Origin: Chara braunii
Lineage: Eukaryota; Streptophyta; Charophyceae; Charales; Characeae
Assembly: GCA_003427395.1 (NCBI GenBank)
Contig: BFEA01000191.1
Coordinates: 289,478 to 336,298 of the forward strand
DNA: 46,821 bases
Reading direction: 5' to 3'
Program-made: the position numbers and the translations under genes
The notes under the pieces: model-generated
Database searches by the model: none
The model's input: the letters and a program-made list of their open reading frames with translations, nothing else
What the model was told of the DNA's origin: nothing
Shown here: one piece after another, positions 9,901 through 20,084 of the stretch
Position numbering within the stretch: position 1 is the first letter of the stretch
Layout: each line of letters starts with the position of its first letter

Positions 9901-10482
9901 GCAAAGGGTACGAAGGAGAAGTTTGGGCACGTGTCGTTTTTGAGTTCGCACTCATTAGCTCCCTCAAAACTTACTCCAATCAATCCATCTACAACGTTTG
10001 TGTCTGTGTCAGGTGGTTCATCCATTTAGATTGTGGAGAGGTAGCCGTATGAATCATATGAGCCAGATGCAAAAGTTGGTGACGGGCACCTGCACGGAAG
10101 ACGAAGGTAAGACGGCGCTTGTTGGAGCATCTCTGGAAGGAGGAAGAGAGACAGAAGGGGCGGATGCGGCGGGGGGAGTACGAGGGACAAGATTTGGTGG
10201 TGATCCATCTGGGTTCTCTGGATCAGGACGATGATAAAATTGCCCAATCGATCAGAGTCTAGATCGTCGTTTGGTTGTCATATCCTCTATTGTATCGGTT
10301 AATAATAGTTTTATCCTTATCACCTAGTTTGCGGAAAAGGTCTATAAACAAGTCGCGGTGTTTCTTATAAGCAGTGTGATGACTTGAGGAAGATCAACCG
10401 CGTCATTACCTTGAGCCTCTACGACTTCGACCCTCTATTGGGGGAGTTTCCATGTCCATTTTACACGGTCCAAAGCAAGATC
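9900..10482. other. No recognisable gene
   Basis: The short minus-strand frames here are rich in Pro/Ser (YHRPDPENPDG and similar). They may continue the frame at 10483-10980 after frameshifts, but I see no domain. Confidence 0.35.
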
Positions 10483-10980
10483 CTAGATCGATGTGGATGG
10501 CTGGAACGTCATCCTCCGTCCCTTCTCCTCTATGACTCTCACTCTGTACATTGATGCTTTCTCTTTCCAATCAAGGGGGGCTCTACTCCCTTGGAGGGCA
10601 CCCATTCTGGTGATAGTGACTTGCTTGACCAGGACTGTTTGAGGTAAAACCATACGTATCTGGCCGATCCTCAACAGGGTCTCCCTACTTGCCACCCAAT
10701 CACCTTTTCTCAAGGTGGGGCCTCGTTTAAGAACTCGGTACCACGCGAATGGAATGGCTTCAATTAGGTTATCCAAAAGATCCTCCACGTGATGGCAGTA
10801 CCATAGGGTATCCTGCAATTGATCTCCTGCGGTACAATCTTGTCTCTCGTCGTCCCATGGATCCCCAACCCTAAGGACACCTCGTTTGAGGAAGTGGGCG
10901 AGCTTATCATGACACAACTCATTGTTCCACATGGCACAAGCGAATTCCGAATTAGTGAGTCTACCTAATCGATTGTTCAA
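10483..10980 (-). CDS. Hypothetical protein fragment, probably element-encoded
   Basis: An uninterrupted frame of 165 codons with protein-like composition, without an ATG at its upstream end. It contains VEDLLDNLIEAIPFAWYRVL and a basic C-terminal part. No stop interrupts it and the opposite strand shows no comparable frame. It lies on the same strand as the Gypsy element and upstream of its gag. It could be part of gag from that element or an exon of an unrelated gene; I do not recognise the family. Confidence 0.4.
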   Translation of the reverse strand: MNNRLGRLTNSEFACAMWNNELCHDKLAHFLKRGVLRVGDPWDDERQDCTAGDQLQDTLWYCHHVEDLLDNLIEAIPFAWYRVLKRGPTLRKGDWVASRETLLRIGQIRMVLPQTVLVKQVTITRMGALQGSRAPLDWKEKASMYRVRVIEEKGRRMTFQPSTSI

Positions 10981-11283
10981 TCACAAAAGTAATCAGTTAT
11001 GATACTATAATTTTTATTGCATTTCATCCACTCGGCGAACGGATCAAAAAAAAAAGTGTGAGTTCGACTTAATCATATCAACAATCAACATTCATCAAGG
11101 GAGAAACAAACATGCATTTCCATAACCTCAGCGCCGAGTCAGCGGGATTCCTACTTAACCCAATCAATACAAGTGCGCATCAAATCTCACATACACGATT
11201 CTTCGGATGTTCAAGAAAGGCATTAACATAGAGAACCGATAAGAGCTCCTTAGATAGATCGAAGCAAGCAAGCACACGTTCCC

Positions 11284-11320
<37 letters not shown>

Positions 11321-11615
11321 GTGTAGCTTGACCGAAGAAGAGAACTAGGGAAAGAGGCAGATAACTATGGTTATACAGACAATCTTCAGAAGGGGAACGT
11401 CCAGCTATTCGCCGTGCAGTTAGCTTTCTGAGAACGAAGGAAGAATAATCTAAAAATCAAGGCGCACCGCCCTTTTGCTCTCTGATAATGGGCCCTCGAC
11501 ATGCAACCGCTTGTCCACACACTCTTCTCATTCAGGTACTGATGATCCCGGTTGCCACATACCAACCACAATGATCATCACCCCCCTAACTCGGCCTTTA
11601 CACCAACTTGCCCAG
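10981..11615. other. No gene; contains a (GA)n tract
   Basis: An AT-rich stretch followed by GAGAGA at 11285-11320. No protein or RNA gene is recognised. Confidence 0.5.
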
Positions 11616-11618
11616 ATC

Positions 11619-11801
11619 TCGCAGTTCGTCGCAGCCTATGTGTCCCCCTCTGCCGCGGCCGCCGCCGCCTCGTCCGCGGCGCAGTTCGTCGCAGCCTAGG
11701 TGTCCCCCTCTGCCGCGGCCGCCGCCGCCTCGGCCGCGGCGCAGTTCGTCGCAGCCTATGTGTCCCCCTCTGCCGCGGCCGCCGCCGCCTCGGCCGCGGC
11801 C
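11619..11801. repeat. GC-rich 60-bp minisatellite, three units
   Basis: Three nearly identical 60-bp units start at about 11620, 11680 and 11740. Each contains CGCAGTTCGTCGCAGCC, then TGTCCCCCTC and a run of GCCGCC/GGCCGCGG. Differences are single bases. Because 60 is a multiple of three, frames on both strands stay open: Ala/Ser-rich on plus, Gly/Arg-rich on minus. One plus-strand unit contains a TAG. I read it as noncoding. Confidence 0.9.
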
Positions 11802-12029
11802 GAGGAGGCCGGCTGCGGGCCCTTGGCCGAGTTTGGGCGCGATCGCACCAGGGCAAGGCGGGGGCGCGGGTGGAAAAACGGCTCGCTCGCACAGCCTGCG
11901 CACGTTGGCCACTACCACCCTATACAAAAAAGAAATTAAAAATTTAAAAATTTTGGGGGGGAGGGTTCGGTGAGTGAGAAAAAACAATTTAAAAATAAAA
12001 AAAAATAATAAATATTGATTGTTCTTTTA

Positions 12030-12053
12030 TTCATTGATTGATTGATTGATTGT

Positions 12054-12110
<57 letters not shown>

Positions 12111-12115
12111 GGGGG
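12030..12115. repeat. (ATTG)n microsatellite
   Basis: A near-perfect GATT tetranucleotide run, interrupted by TTTG and TTGG variants. Confidence 0.95.
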
Positions 12116-12139
12116 ACGGGTTCTCCCTCCCCTCCCCCC

Positions 12140-12151
12140 AGCACAGGCACA

Positions 12152-12194
<43 letters not shown>

Positions 12195-12304
12195 CACACA
12201 CACACATACACAATTTGACACAAACAATCAAATATACACATACACACACACACACACACACGAGCGAGCGCGCGCGCGCAAACACAAACGGTCACACACA
12301 CACC
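12140..12304. repeat. (CA)n microsatellite
   Basis: Long CA blocks with a CGCGCG stretch at 12261-12278. It ends where the TIR element at 12305 begins. Confidence 0.95.
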
Positions 12305-12645
12305 TGTGTAGCATCGTGTTCGGGCTCAGTGGCCGAACCTGAACGTTCGCGACCAAATGCGAACGAGCGCCAAAACTCCTTAAACGCGAACATAAAAAAT
12401 ATTAAAAAAAAAAAAAAACTTTCTCAAAAAAATCTGAAAACAATATATGTTATGTGAAATAATAAAGCAAACAACTTTTACCTTGGGGGTATGCTCAAAT
12501 TCATAACCAAACTTGAGATAAAAATCAGAAGCCAACAACATTTTTTTTTTTTTTGCATATGTTGGGTCGAACAAGTTCGAGGGGCGTTCGGCCGAACATG
12601 TTCGGATGTTCGGAAAAGCTCCGAACATGTTCGGTGTGCTACACA
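12305..12645. mobile_element. TIR element with CGAACATGTTCG words
   Basis: The ends are perfect 9-bp inverted repeats extending imperfectly (TGTGTAGCATCGTGTTCGG on the left, TGTGTAGCACACCGAACATG read inward from the right). The arms carry GTTCGG, CCGAAC and the palindrome CCGAACATGTTCGG. The core at 12431-12535 matches that of the CGTACG element at 5806-5905. Flanks are CA repeats, so a TSD cannot be called. Length is 341 bp, noncoding. Confidence 0.85.
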
Positions 12646-12654
12646 AACACACAC

Positions 12655-12858
12655 AATATATATTATATAAAATAATAAAGCAAACAACTTTTACCTTGGC
12701 GGTATGCTCAAATTCGTAACCAAACTCGAGTTAAAATTTAAAAAACAAAACAAAAAGTTTTTTTTTTTGAATATGTTGGGCCGAACAAGTTCGAGGGGCA
12801 TTCGGCCGAATATGTTCGGACGTTCGAAAAAGCTTCGAACATGTTCGGTGTGCTACAC
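12655..12858. mobile_element. Partial second copy of the CGAACATG element (core plus right arm)
   Basis: The bases repeat 12435-12648 nearly exactly: the same core, T tract, GTTCGAGGGGC, CGTTCG words and terminal GTGTGCTACACA. The left arm is missing. The two copies are separated by a CA-rich junction of about 10 bp, so this looks like a tandem duplication through the CA repeat or slippage, not an independent insertion. Confidence 0.85.
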
Positions 12859-12957
12859 AGACACACACACACACACACACATACACACACAAACACACAA
12901 AAACACACAAACACGCACACAAACACACACACAAACACACACGCACGCTTGCGCGCG

Positions 12958-12989
<32 letters not shown>

Positions 12990-13012
12990 NACACACACAC
13001 ACACACACACGC
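12858..13012. repeat. (CA)n microsatellite with one unknown base
   Basis: CA-rich blocks with AAACACAC variants. A single n at 12990 falls in the perfect CA run, suggesting an assembly junction. Confidence 0.95.
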
Positions 13013-13073
13013 TTCATTTTTTTTTTTTTTGTAATCAATAAATCAAACAATCAGAGAAGAAGAAGAAGAAGAA

Positions 13074-13156
13074 NNNNNNNNNNNNNNNNNNNNNNNNNNN
13101 NNNNNNNNNNNNNNNNNNNNNNNNNNNNNNNNNNNNNNNNNNNNNNNNNNNNNNNN
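13074..13156. other. Assembly gap of 83 N
   Basis: A run of n preceded by a GAA repeat and followed by unique sequence. Confidence 1.
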
Positions 13157-13196
13157 TACCCTGGAAAATTTTTAAGGACTCTGGCTTCATATCAAT

Positions 13197-13438
13197 CACA
13201 AAAAAAAAAAAAAAAAAATCCTGCTTTTCTTTTATTTATTTTTACTTTTTTCTTTTAAACCAATTTTCGTTTTTCATTTTTTATAAATCCTAAATGAACT
13301 TCAAGTCAAATTCAAGAAAACCAAATATGGGGTTTTTGTGTTGTTTTCACTTGGCTTTCGACCCCAAAAAACATATCCGAAATACCGGGCCGCAAACTAC
13401 GTCTGGCGGCCGCGGCCTAGGCCGTGGGTGTCACATTG
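13197..13438. mobile_element. Candidate TIR element right part with GGCC words
   Basis: A polyA/T-rich core is followed by GGCGGCCGCGGCCTAGGCC and a terminal GGGTGTCACA. The end matches the inverted TGTGTNACAC termini of the small TIR family. The left end may lie in or beyond the N gap. Its layout parallels 110-352. Confidence 0.4.
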
Positions 13439-13439
13439 G

Positions 13440-14167
13440 TCACAGCCACCCGGCGCACAGTCATGCTTACACTGCAGTCGGATTGTCCAGACTTTCCGAC
13501 TGGCTACTTGCACATCACCGAGCCATTACTTCCCTGAAGCTGGCAGATGGGTCGAGAGAGAGTGTTTTGGATGCGCTTGCGGGTTTTATAGTTGCGAAGA
13601 GGGAAATAGGAGATGGAGGAGAGTGAGACAGAGGTAAGATGGGGTGAGAGGGGAGTTTGGGTTAATCGCCCAAGGAAAGCCATATCGATCCGCGCGAGTT
13701 TCTTCTCAACCAATCAGATTACAGGGTGCGGGGAGTATCCTCCCTACACGTTGTCACATGTCGGCTTCGAATACTTGGAGGGGGATCGGTAGGGAGGTCC
13801 GATATGGGGATGAAGGCTGGAAGGAGAAGAGCATGAAAGGTAGCGTGGAGCGGGAGCAAGATTCAAACAAGGAGTAAGGGCAAAACGAGAGAGAGAGTGG
13901 ATGGAAAACAGTTACGAGTGAATGAGAGAAGGCTTGAAGAGGAGAAGGACGAAGATGGCATGGGTCCTTGCAGGAAGCAGGAAAAGCTGGCATGCATGGC
14001 GCTGGTTTGAAAAGAAAAAGACACTGAAACAATTTGGTTCCATCCATTCTTGTTCTAAAGCTACTTCATAAGTGAAAAATTCAAAAGCAATATCGGCGCG
14101 CGAAATTTGAGCGGGCAAAAATGCTACGTCTATCTAACTTCCTACGGGAAATTCACGGATCCTTCAA
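13440..14167. other. No recognisable gene
   Basis: The plus-strand frame ending at 13626 (…SRESVLDALAGFIVAKREIGDG) is protein-like but short and matches nothing I know. The rest is purine-rich on the plus strand. Confidence 0.35.
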
Positions 14168-14530
14168 GGGTGCGTGTGGGAACATGCATTTGTAAGAAAG
14201 GACTCGTCAGCGGGAAGAGCACCCATAAGTTCCAGAGTTCCTAATTGTCGAGCAAAATTCCTAGCGCGCTCACTACAGCGCATGTACTTCCTTTATGATA
14301 GATGCATTGATTGCCGAGAGGAAATTGCAGAAGAAGTCCAAAAGAAACGTCGTTTCATACATGAGCAGGCCTGATTGGCTCGCGATTCCATCCATTGGGG
14401 AGATAGCAAAAAGAAGGTTTACCCAAACAGAAAAGCCCAAGAGAAATCGGAAGAATCAGGACAATGATAACTCGGGGCTATCGTTTGGGTACGAAAGTTG
14501 GTACGTCACATCCAGGCAGGCATGACGTTC
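14168..14530 (+). repeat. Dispersed repeat, copy B
   Basis: Same-orientation homologue of 357-709 with scattered substitutions and a deletion near 14465. It directly abuts the Harbinger fragment that starts at 14530. Confidence 0.75.
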
Positions 14531-15400
14531 CTCTTCCCCCCCAAACCCAACATCATTCGGGTAGCATGCGATGATGGCCTCCACAATCTCTCGTACAGCG
14601 TGCAAGCCACTGGTTTTGCCAAGCCCATAACTGTGCCGAAGAGCAGCGCCATCAGCCCACCTGTGGATAGCATACGCAAGTTTTTTGGCAGGTGGAAGAG
14701 GGACGCGGAATCTTGTCACCTGTTTCTCTAACCGCGGACCGACCTTTCGCAGAAGGCAATCAAATGTGGAGCATCACATTCAAATAAAGGCTGATGTAGT
14801 GGTTGTTCTCTGCATCATCATTAGGAAGGAGATCGGGATAATTGGTAGAGGTTTTGGCCGCCCAAAGTTTAGCCGTTTGGCACTACCGGCCCAATGACTT
14901 GCATGTGGCGTACTACAGGCCCACGCGTCGCTCCAAGGGCCCTACCGGATCATGAATCTGGCGCATAACAGCGCCAGATTTATTTTGATGTAAAAGAGGC
15001 TGGCGGTGGTACGCTGAAGTATCGAATGAGGCCCACAACGCAATTTTGAAAAAGAAGGGCCCTACCGGTTCATGAATCTGGAGCCGAAACAGCGCCAAAT
15101 TCTTGAACCGGTAAAAACAGGCCCAGGGAGATGTGGCCATGGCGCGAAGGCGGCTTTCACCCAGGGGAAAGTTGTTTGGGCCGGTAGTACCAAACAGCCG
15201 AACTTTGGGCGGCCAAAACCGAAAAGGTTTTGGCGTGGGCTCTTTCTACCAATTATCCCAAGGAGATCCTCCCACAAACATCCACTTCGACGCATCAGCC
15301 ACCGTCTCAGCGAGGCTCGAGGGAGCAAGTGGAGTACATCAACAATTGTAGGCCACAACCACAACAGACTGTCTGCCGGGTCTGTCGTCATCATCATCAT
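14530..15400 (-). pseudogene. PIF/Harbinger transposase N-terminal fragment, split by an insertion
   Basis: The minus-strand frame reads FDCLLRKVGPRLEKQVTRFR, then PPAKKLAYAIHRWADGAALR and YGLGKTSGLHAVREIVEAI. This is the helix-turn-helix segment that precedes the DDE domain in Harbinger nucleases (usual pattern: F..LL..V.P…KLA..L..LA.G…G.S.S.V…V..AI). The same block is found diverged at about 40880-41000 in this window (YALYRWASRE…). The DDE domain is missing. The frame is interrupted by the element at 14835-15259; past 15260 a further WEDLL segment continues to about 15400. Confidence 0.75.
14835..15259. mobile_element. 425-bp MULE-like MITE with perfect 9-bp TSD
   Basis: The termini are inverted (GGGATAATTGGTAGA both ways), and the inner arms share GGTTTTGGCCGCCCAAAGTT and ACTACCGGCCCAA. 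AAGGAGATC lies on both sides (14826-14834 and 15260-15268). Inside, a block GGGCCCTACCGG…TCATGAATCTGG occurs twice in direct orientation (about 14937 and 15058), each with an AATCTGGCGC…GCGCCAGATT palindrome. A 9-bp TSD and long TIRs fit the Mutator superfamily. No coding sequence. Confidence 0.9.
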
Positions 15401-15535
15401 CTTCCATCACTGATGTGGGGAAAGCATCAGTGCAGTAACCCGTGTTCTGCAGCAGTCTGGGCCCTCGAAACGGAGCCCAAACGATGCAGGCCAAACTCGG
15501 CCTGCACCAGGCAGTGTGACCACGCACTGCCCTAG
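15400..15535. other. No recognisable gene
   Basis: Short frames on both strands without resemblance. Confidence 0.4.
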
Positions 15536-15830
15536 GAAAGTCAAAAGTCTAAGTCAACTGTCAGGTCAAAGGTACCACACCCAGGCCCTTGGTCGAATAC
15601 ACTCACTTGTTGTGCGCAGGTACCCAGACACCATCAAGGCCAGAGGGAATTTGCACTAAGATCTTGACGGCTGAGGGATGCAGCATCAGGGGTCCAGACC
15701 CCGCGTCAACGCTACATAAGCGCTGACTTCCTGACTTTGACATTCATTCAGTCTTGCGTCAATGCTGACTTTACGTGTTGACGACGACGCTGGCTGGACG
15801 CTGGCTTTGCGCTGGCATTTGGGTGACTAC
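15536..15830. repeat. Inverted region rich in GTCAA/TTGAC words
   Basis: AAGTCAA, GTCAACTGTCAGGTCAAAGG on the left and GCTGACTT, TGACTTTGAC, GTGTTGACGACG on the right form loosely inverted arms about 150 bp apart. The word count is far above what this composition suggests. It is likely another small TIR element, but no TSD or precise termini were found. Confidence 0.4.
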
Positions 15831-16025
15831 GTCGACGCGCTGCTGGATCGGCATGGTGGCTGGCAGAGGTACTAGACAAGACAAAAAGGGATTTTTGATG
15901 TAATTGCCCAACACTAGCAGAGGTACTGGAAAAGACGAAAAAACGAAAAACCCGACAATACAAAAAGAAAGAAACAAGTGCAGCCGCATCAGGTCTCGAG
16001 TTCCAAAACAAAGTCATCCGCACGA

Positions 16026-16264
16026 GTTTCAAATGGGCAAAAAAAAAACATAAAACCGCAGTCTGCACACCATGGCCCCTAGCCTGCAAAAAACCCTGAG
16101 CCGTCTGTTTCAAAAGTTGTGCTGTGTTTTTATTAACTCGGCACATTTCGAATGGGCCAAAAAAAACCTAAACCGCAGTCTGCACACCATGGCCCCTGGC
16201 CTGCAAAAACACTGAGCCCGTCTCTTTCAAAAGTCGTGCTGTGTTTTCACTAACTCAGTGCGTG
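16026..16264. repeat. 119-bp tandem repeat, two units
   Basis: The block with ACCGCAGTCTGCACACCATG, GGCCCCT and TTTCAAAAGTYGTGCTGTG occurs at 16026-16144 and 16145-16264 with about a dozen differences. Confidence 0.9.
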
Positions 16265-17020
16265 TTTAGGGCGCAGTCAAGGTTTGGCAAATTTTGCTCC
16301 AAAGCCAGGAAAATCGTGAATGTATCCAACCCAGCTTTAGGGTTGGGTGAGGATGTGTTGTATTCGAGGGATATCTGATGTTACCCCTTAGCAGGACAGC
16401 ACCGCCTTTCATACTTTTCTATTGTCATTGGAGTATGATGGGGAACCCCATAGCAGCCACATCCATGCACAAGCCTCCAACGAGGGAACATGTGGGAGCC
16501 TGCACCCACCAGCATGTGTGATACCTGATATATAGCAGGTGGGCAATATCGTCACTAAAACGTGCTTGCCGACGATATCTCGACTCGAACTTGCTTGCCG
16601 CAAAAAGAAAAAGGACGGAATTTCAAAGGAATGGGCGCCCTCAAGCGCACATTTGGACCCACTAGGCTTTTCCTGTTTTTTTCTACTCGGCTTTTCCCCT
16701 TTTTTTTTACCACCAGTACTTCAAAGTCTTCCCTTGCCGGGAGACAAGGCGAAGGCAATTACATTCACCTGTCAAGATCCACAGCCACAGAGAACGGACT
16801 ACGGCAGGAGTCAGCGATACAGTAACAACCGCCGGTCAGCTATACAGTCGCAATCACGACATATACGTAGAGATAGGCAACAATCATCAGAAAAACAGTA
16901 CGACATCCGGTCACAGGCTCACTCCCTGCAAGGATCCCGTCCTCCCTCCCCCATTCTCAAGGACCTAATCTCCATCTCCGTGTCCACCGTTGGCCATTTT
17001 AGCTCCGAGTCCGTTAAGGA
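16265..17020. other. No recognisable gene
   Basis: The open frames here (for example the plus frame at 16539-17027) have no family resemblance and no supporting splice sites or start context. Confidence 0.4.
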
Positions 17021-17021
17021 C

Positions 17022-17515
17022 ACGTGACACGTCCACTCCTACCGCACCTTCTGCTCCCCTTAACCAAACCCTCTGCTCCGTTGCCTGCACTCCTGCCATT
17101 TTCGCCGTCCCCCCTTCGACTACCCAGTGAGCACTGCCACCCATTCCGCCTCGGACACACCCCCTTATCGAGCCCCCACCTCCACCCCCATCCCTCTCTC
17201 TCCCTCCCCTCCCTCCCCTCATCGAACACCCAGAATGCAAGTCGGGAGGAGCGAGTCCGCACGTGTCCACTCCTACCTTGCCTTCTGCAATCTGCAACCA
17301 GACTCTCCTCCGTTGCCTGCACCCCTGCCATTTTCGCCGTCTCCTCCTACTACTCAGTGACCACTGCCACCCATTCCGTCTCAGACACACGCCTGATCCA
17401 GCCTTCATCTCCACCCCTATCCCTCTCTCTCCCTCCCCTCCCTCCCCTCCCTCCCTCCCCTCCCTCATCGAACGCCCACTGAGAATGCAGGGCGGGAGGA
17501 GCAAGTCCGCACCAC
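17022..17515. repeat. About 235-bp C/T-rich tandem repeat, two units
   Basis: Two units start at about 17027 and 17262, sharing GTCCACTCCTACC, CCTGCCATTTTCGCCGTC, CACTGCCACCCATTCCG and CTCCCTCCCCTCC runs. Unit 2 has an expanded CCCTCC tract. The strand bias (C/T on plus) makes Pro/Ser-rich frames on plus and Gly/Arg-rich frames on minus, which I do not count as genes. Confidence 0.85.
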
Positions 17516-17658
17516 GTAAGGCTTGCAGAGAGGACAGTTTTGTAGCAGAAGTACAAAATGCAAACAGAGTGCTGCAAGGAAAAGTCCTACAGCAATCCAC
17601 AAAGGGCAAAACGAAGGGCGTACAGTGAAACTACTCTCTGGAATCGCGGCAAGAAACT

Positions 17659-17885
17659 GAAATTACCCGTTTTGCCGTTCTGCCCAGGCGTAAAGAATTT
17701 GGAGTTACCCGTTTTGCCGTTCTGCCCAGGGGTAAAGAATTTGGAGTTACCCGTTTTGCCGTTCTGCCCAGGGGTAAAGAATTTNAGGGGTAAAGAATTT
17801 GGAGTTACCCGTTTTGCCGTTCTGCCCAGGGGTAAAGAATTTGGAGTTACCCGTTTTGCCGTTCTGCCCAGGGGTAAAGATTTTT
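17659..17885. repeat. 42-bp minisatellite, about five units
   Basis: The units contain GGAGTTACCCGTTTTGCCGT, TCTGCCCAGG and GGTAAAGAATTT and are nearly identical. A single n at 17785 followed by a partial repeat unit indicates a contig join, so the true copy number is unknown. As 42 is divisible by three, both strands stay open (ELPVLPFCPGVKNL on plus). The unit starts directly after each other without spacers, so it is not a CRISPR array. Confidence 0.95.
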
Positions 17886-17953
17886 TTGGAAATATTACTC
17901 GCAATACAGAAAAGCGGAGACGAGCTGAGGGATGACCTAGGGATAACCATAGC

Positions 17954-18062
17954 TAGCGTCTTTCCCCGAACATAACGCACCCTGAACATGAACGTATGCA
18001 AGGCATGTTTCAGGCCCTATACAGTCAAAATGATGGTGCGTTGTGTTCGGGGGAAGACGGTA
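17954..18062. mobile_element. 109-bp MITE, copy 1
   Basis: Nearly all of the element is inverted-repeat arms: TAGCGTCTTTCCCCGAACAT on the left and TACCGTCTTCCCCCGAACAC read inward from the right. The same element of the same length lies at 20625-20733. A TSD is not evident. Confidence 0.8.
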
Positions 18063-18128
18063 TTTCTTAAGAGGTTAATCAGGTCGCTGCGGCAGGCGAC
18101 TAAGGTGACGGTTTTGTACATATACTGG

Positions 18129-18180
18129 AACACACTGGGCCCAGTTTCCAGCAGGTGCTGCTCCCCATCAATAGCCTGGT
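18129..18180 (+). repeat. Copy of the GGACCCGGTTTCCAG element
   Basis: GGGCCCAGTTTCCAGCAGG, TGCTGCTCC and CATCAATAG match 9829-9870 in order. It lacks the A-rich tail seen there. Confidence 0.55.
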
Positions 18181-18306
18181 CCATTCGTACTCGGGCCTCA
18201 TTTAACAATGCTCTTGTAACAGCCTCAAAGTTGGGCCCTCTACCCGAAGTTCACCAAGAAAAACAAACACAAAGTCAAAGTTACGCAAAAGATCCGGAAA
18301 AAAAAA

Positions 18307-18939
18307 GGGTTAATTTCAAAAATATTGCTGTTTCGAAGTTTGGCAGCAAAAATGTCGTCCATTCGAAGTTTCATTCGCAAAAATAGAGGTTTCGTTGCAG
18401 CTTTATCGGGTTCCCGTAGTTTGCCAGCAAAAATACCGCGTTTTGCCAAGTTTCAGAGCAAAGGACCCCTAGGCCCCTGGCCTCAGGGACTCAGGGACTC
18501 AGTGTTCCAGCCTCAGGCACTCAAGCTTTTCTCTTTTTTTTTTCTTTTCTTTTTTTTCTTTTTTTCCCTTCTGCGGCGATGGCCGAGGCATCTCGGCCGT
18601 CGCCACGCCCGAGATGCCTCGGCTACGTTTCTTGTTTTTTTTTGTTTTTTTTTCCGTGGCCGTGGCCGAGGCATCTCGGCCGTGGGCACGCCCAGATGCG
18701 TCGGCCATGCCCGAGGGGAGGAAAAAAAAAAAAAAAAAACGCTGACTGCCTGAGGCCAGAACGCTGAGTCCCTGAGTCCCTGAGGCCAGAGGCCTAGGGC
18801 AAAACGCGGTATTTTTGCTGGCAAACTATGGGAACCCGATAAAGCTGCAACGAAACCTCTATTTTTGCAAAGGAAACTTCGAACGGACGACATTTTTGCT
18901 GCCAAACTTGGAAAGGAGCAATATTTTTGCTATTAACCC
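18307..18939. mobile_element. 633-bp foldback element
   Basis: Arms of about 190-200 bp are inverted: GGGTTAATTTCAAAAATATT, GTTTGGCAGCAAAAATGTCG, GCAGCTTTATCGGGTTCCC, TTTGCCAGCAAAAATACCGC and repeated GGGACTCA on the left are all present, complemented, on the right. The centre (about 18535-18740) has T tracts, then GGCCGAGGCATCTCGGCCG and its complement repeated, then an A tract. Flanks are A runs, so a TSD is masked. A solo left arm lies at 45031-45240. No transposase inside. Confidence 0.9.
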
Positions 18940-19140
18940 AAAAAAGAACGAAAAAGAATAGACCTTCAGGGCGTTTGCTGACATGTTCAAACTGATGTTT
19001 CCAAGTGTGATGAGCCCTTCCCTTAGTCGAAGAAATGATCAGAAATGATGCACATACCAATTCTGTTGGCAAGATAACCCGTGTTCCCCAAGAATAGAAA
19101 GCACGGCCATTATCGCCATCGAAAAAAAAAGTTATCTTCA

Positions 19141-19181
<41 letters not shown>

Positions 19182-20084
19182 CACACACACACACACACAC
19201 ACACCATCAACATGAACGAAGGCCGAAAACCGTGTCCTGAGCCCGTTTATCACAGAACAAGAGCATCTGCAGATGCCAGAAGGTTGTTTGAGGAAGAGAA
19301 CGAGGAAGCAGGACCCGTAACTCTGTATGGAGGTTTGGCGTAGGCTCTTAAAACAAGCAAAATGAGCGCTGCTACCAATTTTCTTCAGAAATGGCATAAA
19401 ACGCGTTTTTTTAGTTTCGTTCAGAAATGCCATAAAACGCAGTACACCAGCAAACGACCAATATGAGGTGCATCCTAGAACCTTACGAGCGTTTAAACAC
19501 TCTTACTTGGTTGATTGAACCCGTGCAACACAGGAGTGATTACCCATCCCTGGACCGCAAAATACCAACATTACAGGAGAGAAAAAAGCACCGAAATATT
19601 AGACGAATGCAGCTGTACAAGTAACCTAAGGCATTTTTACTTCCAATTCACTCACCCCGGTCCAAAGCCGGTATGCCGCCTATGTCTGCCTCTACAACCA
19701 GCGCTGGAGCGCTGGCAGATGAATACAAGGAAGATGCTTATTGCTAAGGAGATTGACATCAAATAAATCCCACCGTACACTACTTCCGCGATCTTCAGCT
19801 CCTACTCATCACCCGCCTATTCATCCATCCCGGAGGCCATTCAGCACCTGAGGCTGATGGCATCCTGCACACTGACGGAGGGTTTGCCAGCAGACCATCG
19901 TGCATCAATGCTTGACAGTCAAAGATGCCCGGACTGAACCCCAGTTGTTCTTCTACTACTCCAGACATTCTCTCTATGCAAACAGGAGTCCCAATTCTTG
20001 CACGAACGCGGGAAAGCAACCCTACAGGCTCGCGTCTGGAGCAAGCGACAGCTCAATGAAGCGAACACCTGTACCGATAGCTTT
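18940..20084. other. No recognised gene; contains (TC)n(AC)n at 19141-19204
   Basis: A TC run passing into an AC run is the only clear repeat. Frames at 19515-19766 (plus), 19795-20019 (minus) and 19900-20127 (plus) are short with no domain. The last ends right before the CAAG/GTAAGT sequence described for the tandem repeat and might be an exon. Confidence 0.4.

Noticed and set aside
11552-11987. Ala-rich or Arg/Gly-rich proteins over the 60-bp repeat
   Set aside because: The period is a multiple of three, so both strands stay open by chance; one unit has a stop.
12027-13050. His/Thr-rich or Cys/Val-rich proteins
   Set aside because: Translations of CA microsatellites.
16965-17609. Gly/Arg-rich 214-codon minus frame and Pro/Ser-rich plus frames
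   Set aside because: They result from the C/T-biased 235-bp tandem repeat and have no start or splice support.
17659-17885. CRISPR array
   Set aside because: The units follow one another without spacers and are divisible by three; it is a minisatellite in a eukaryotic context.
18325-18905. Frames over the foldback element
   Set aside because: They arise from the inverted arms and T/A tracts; complementary frames mirror each other.
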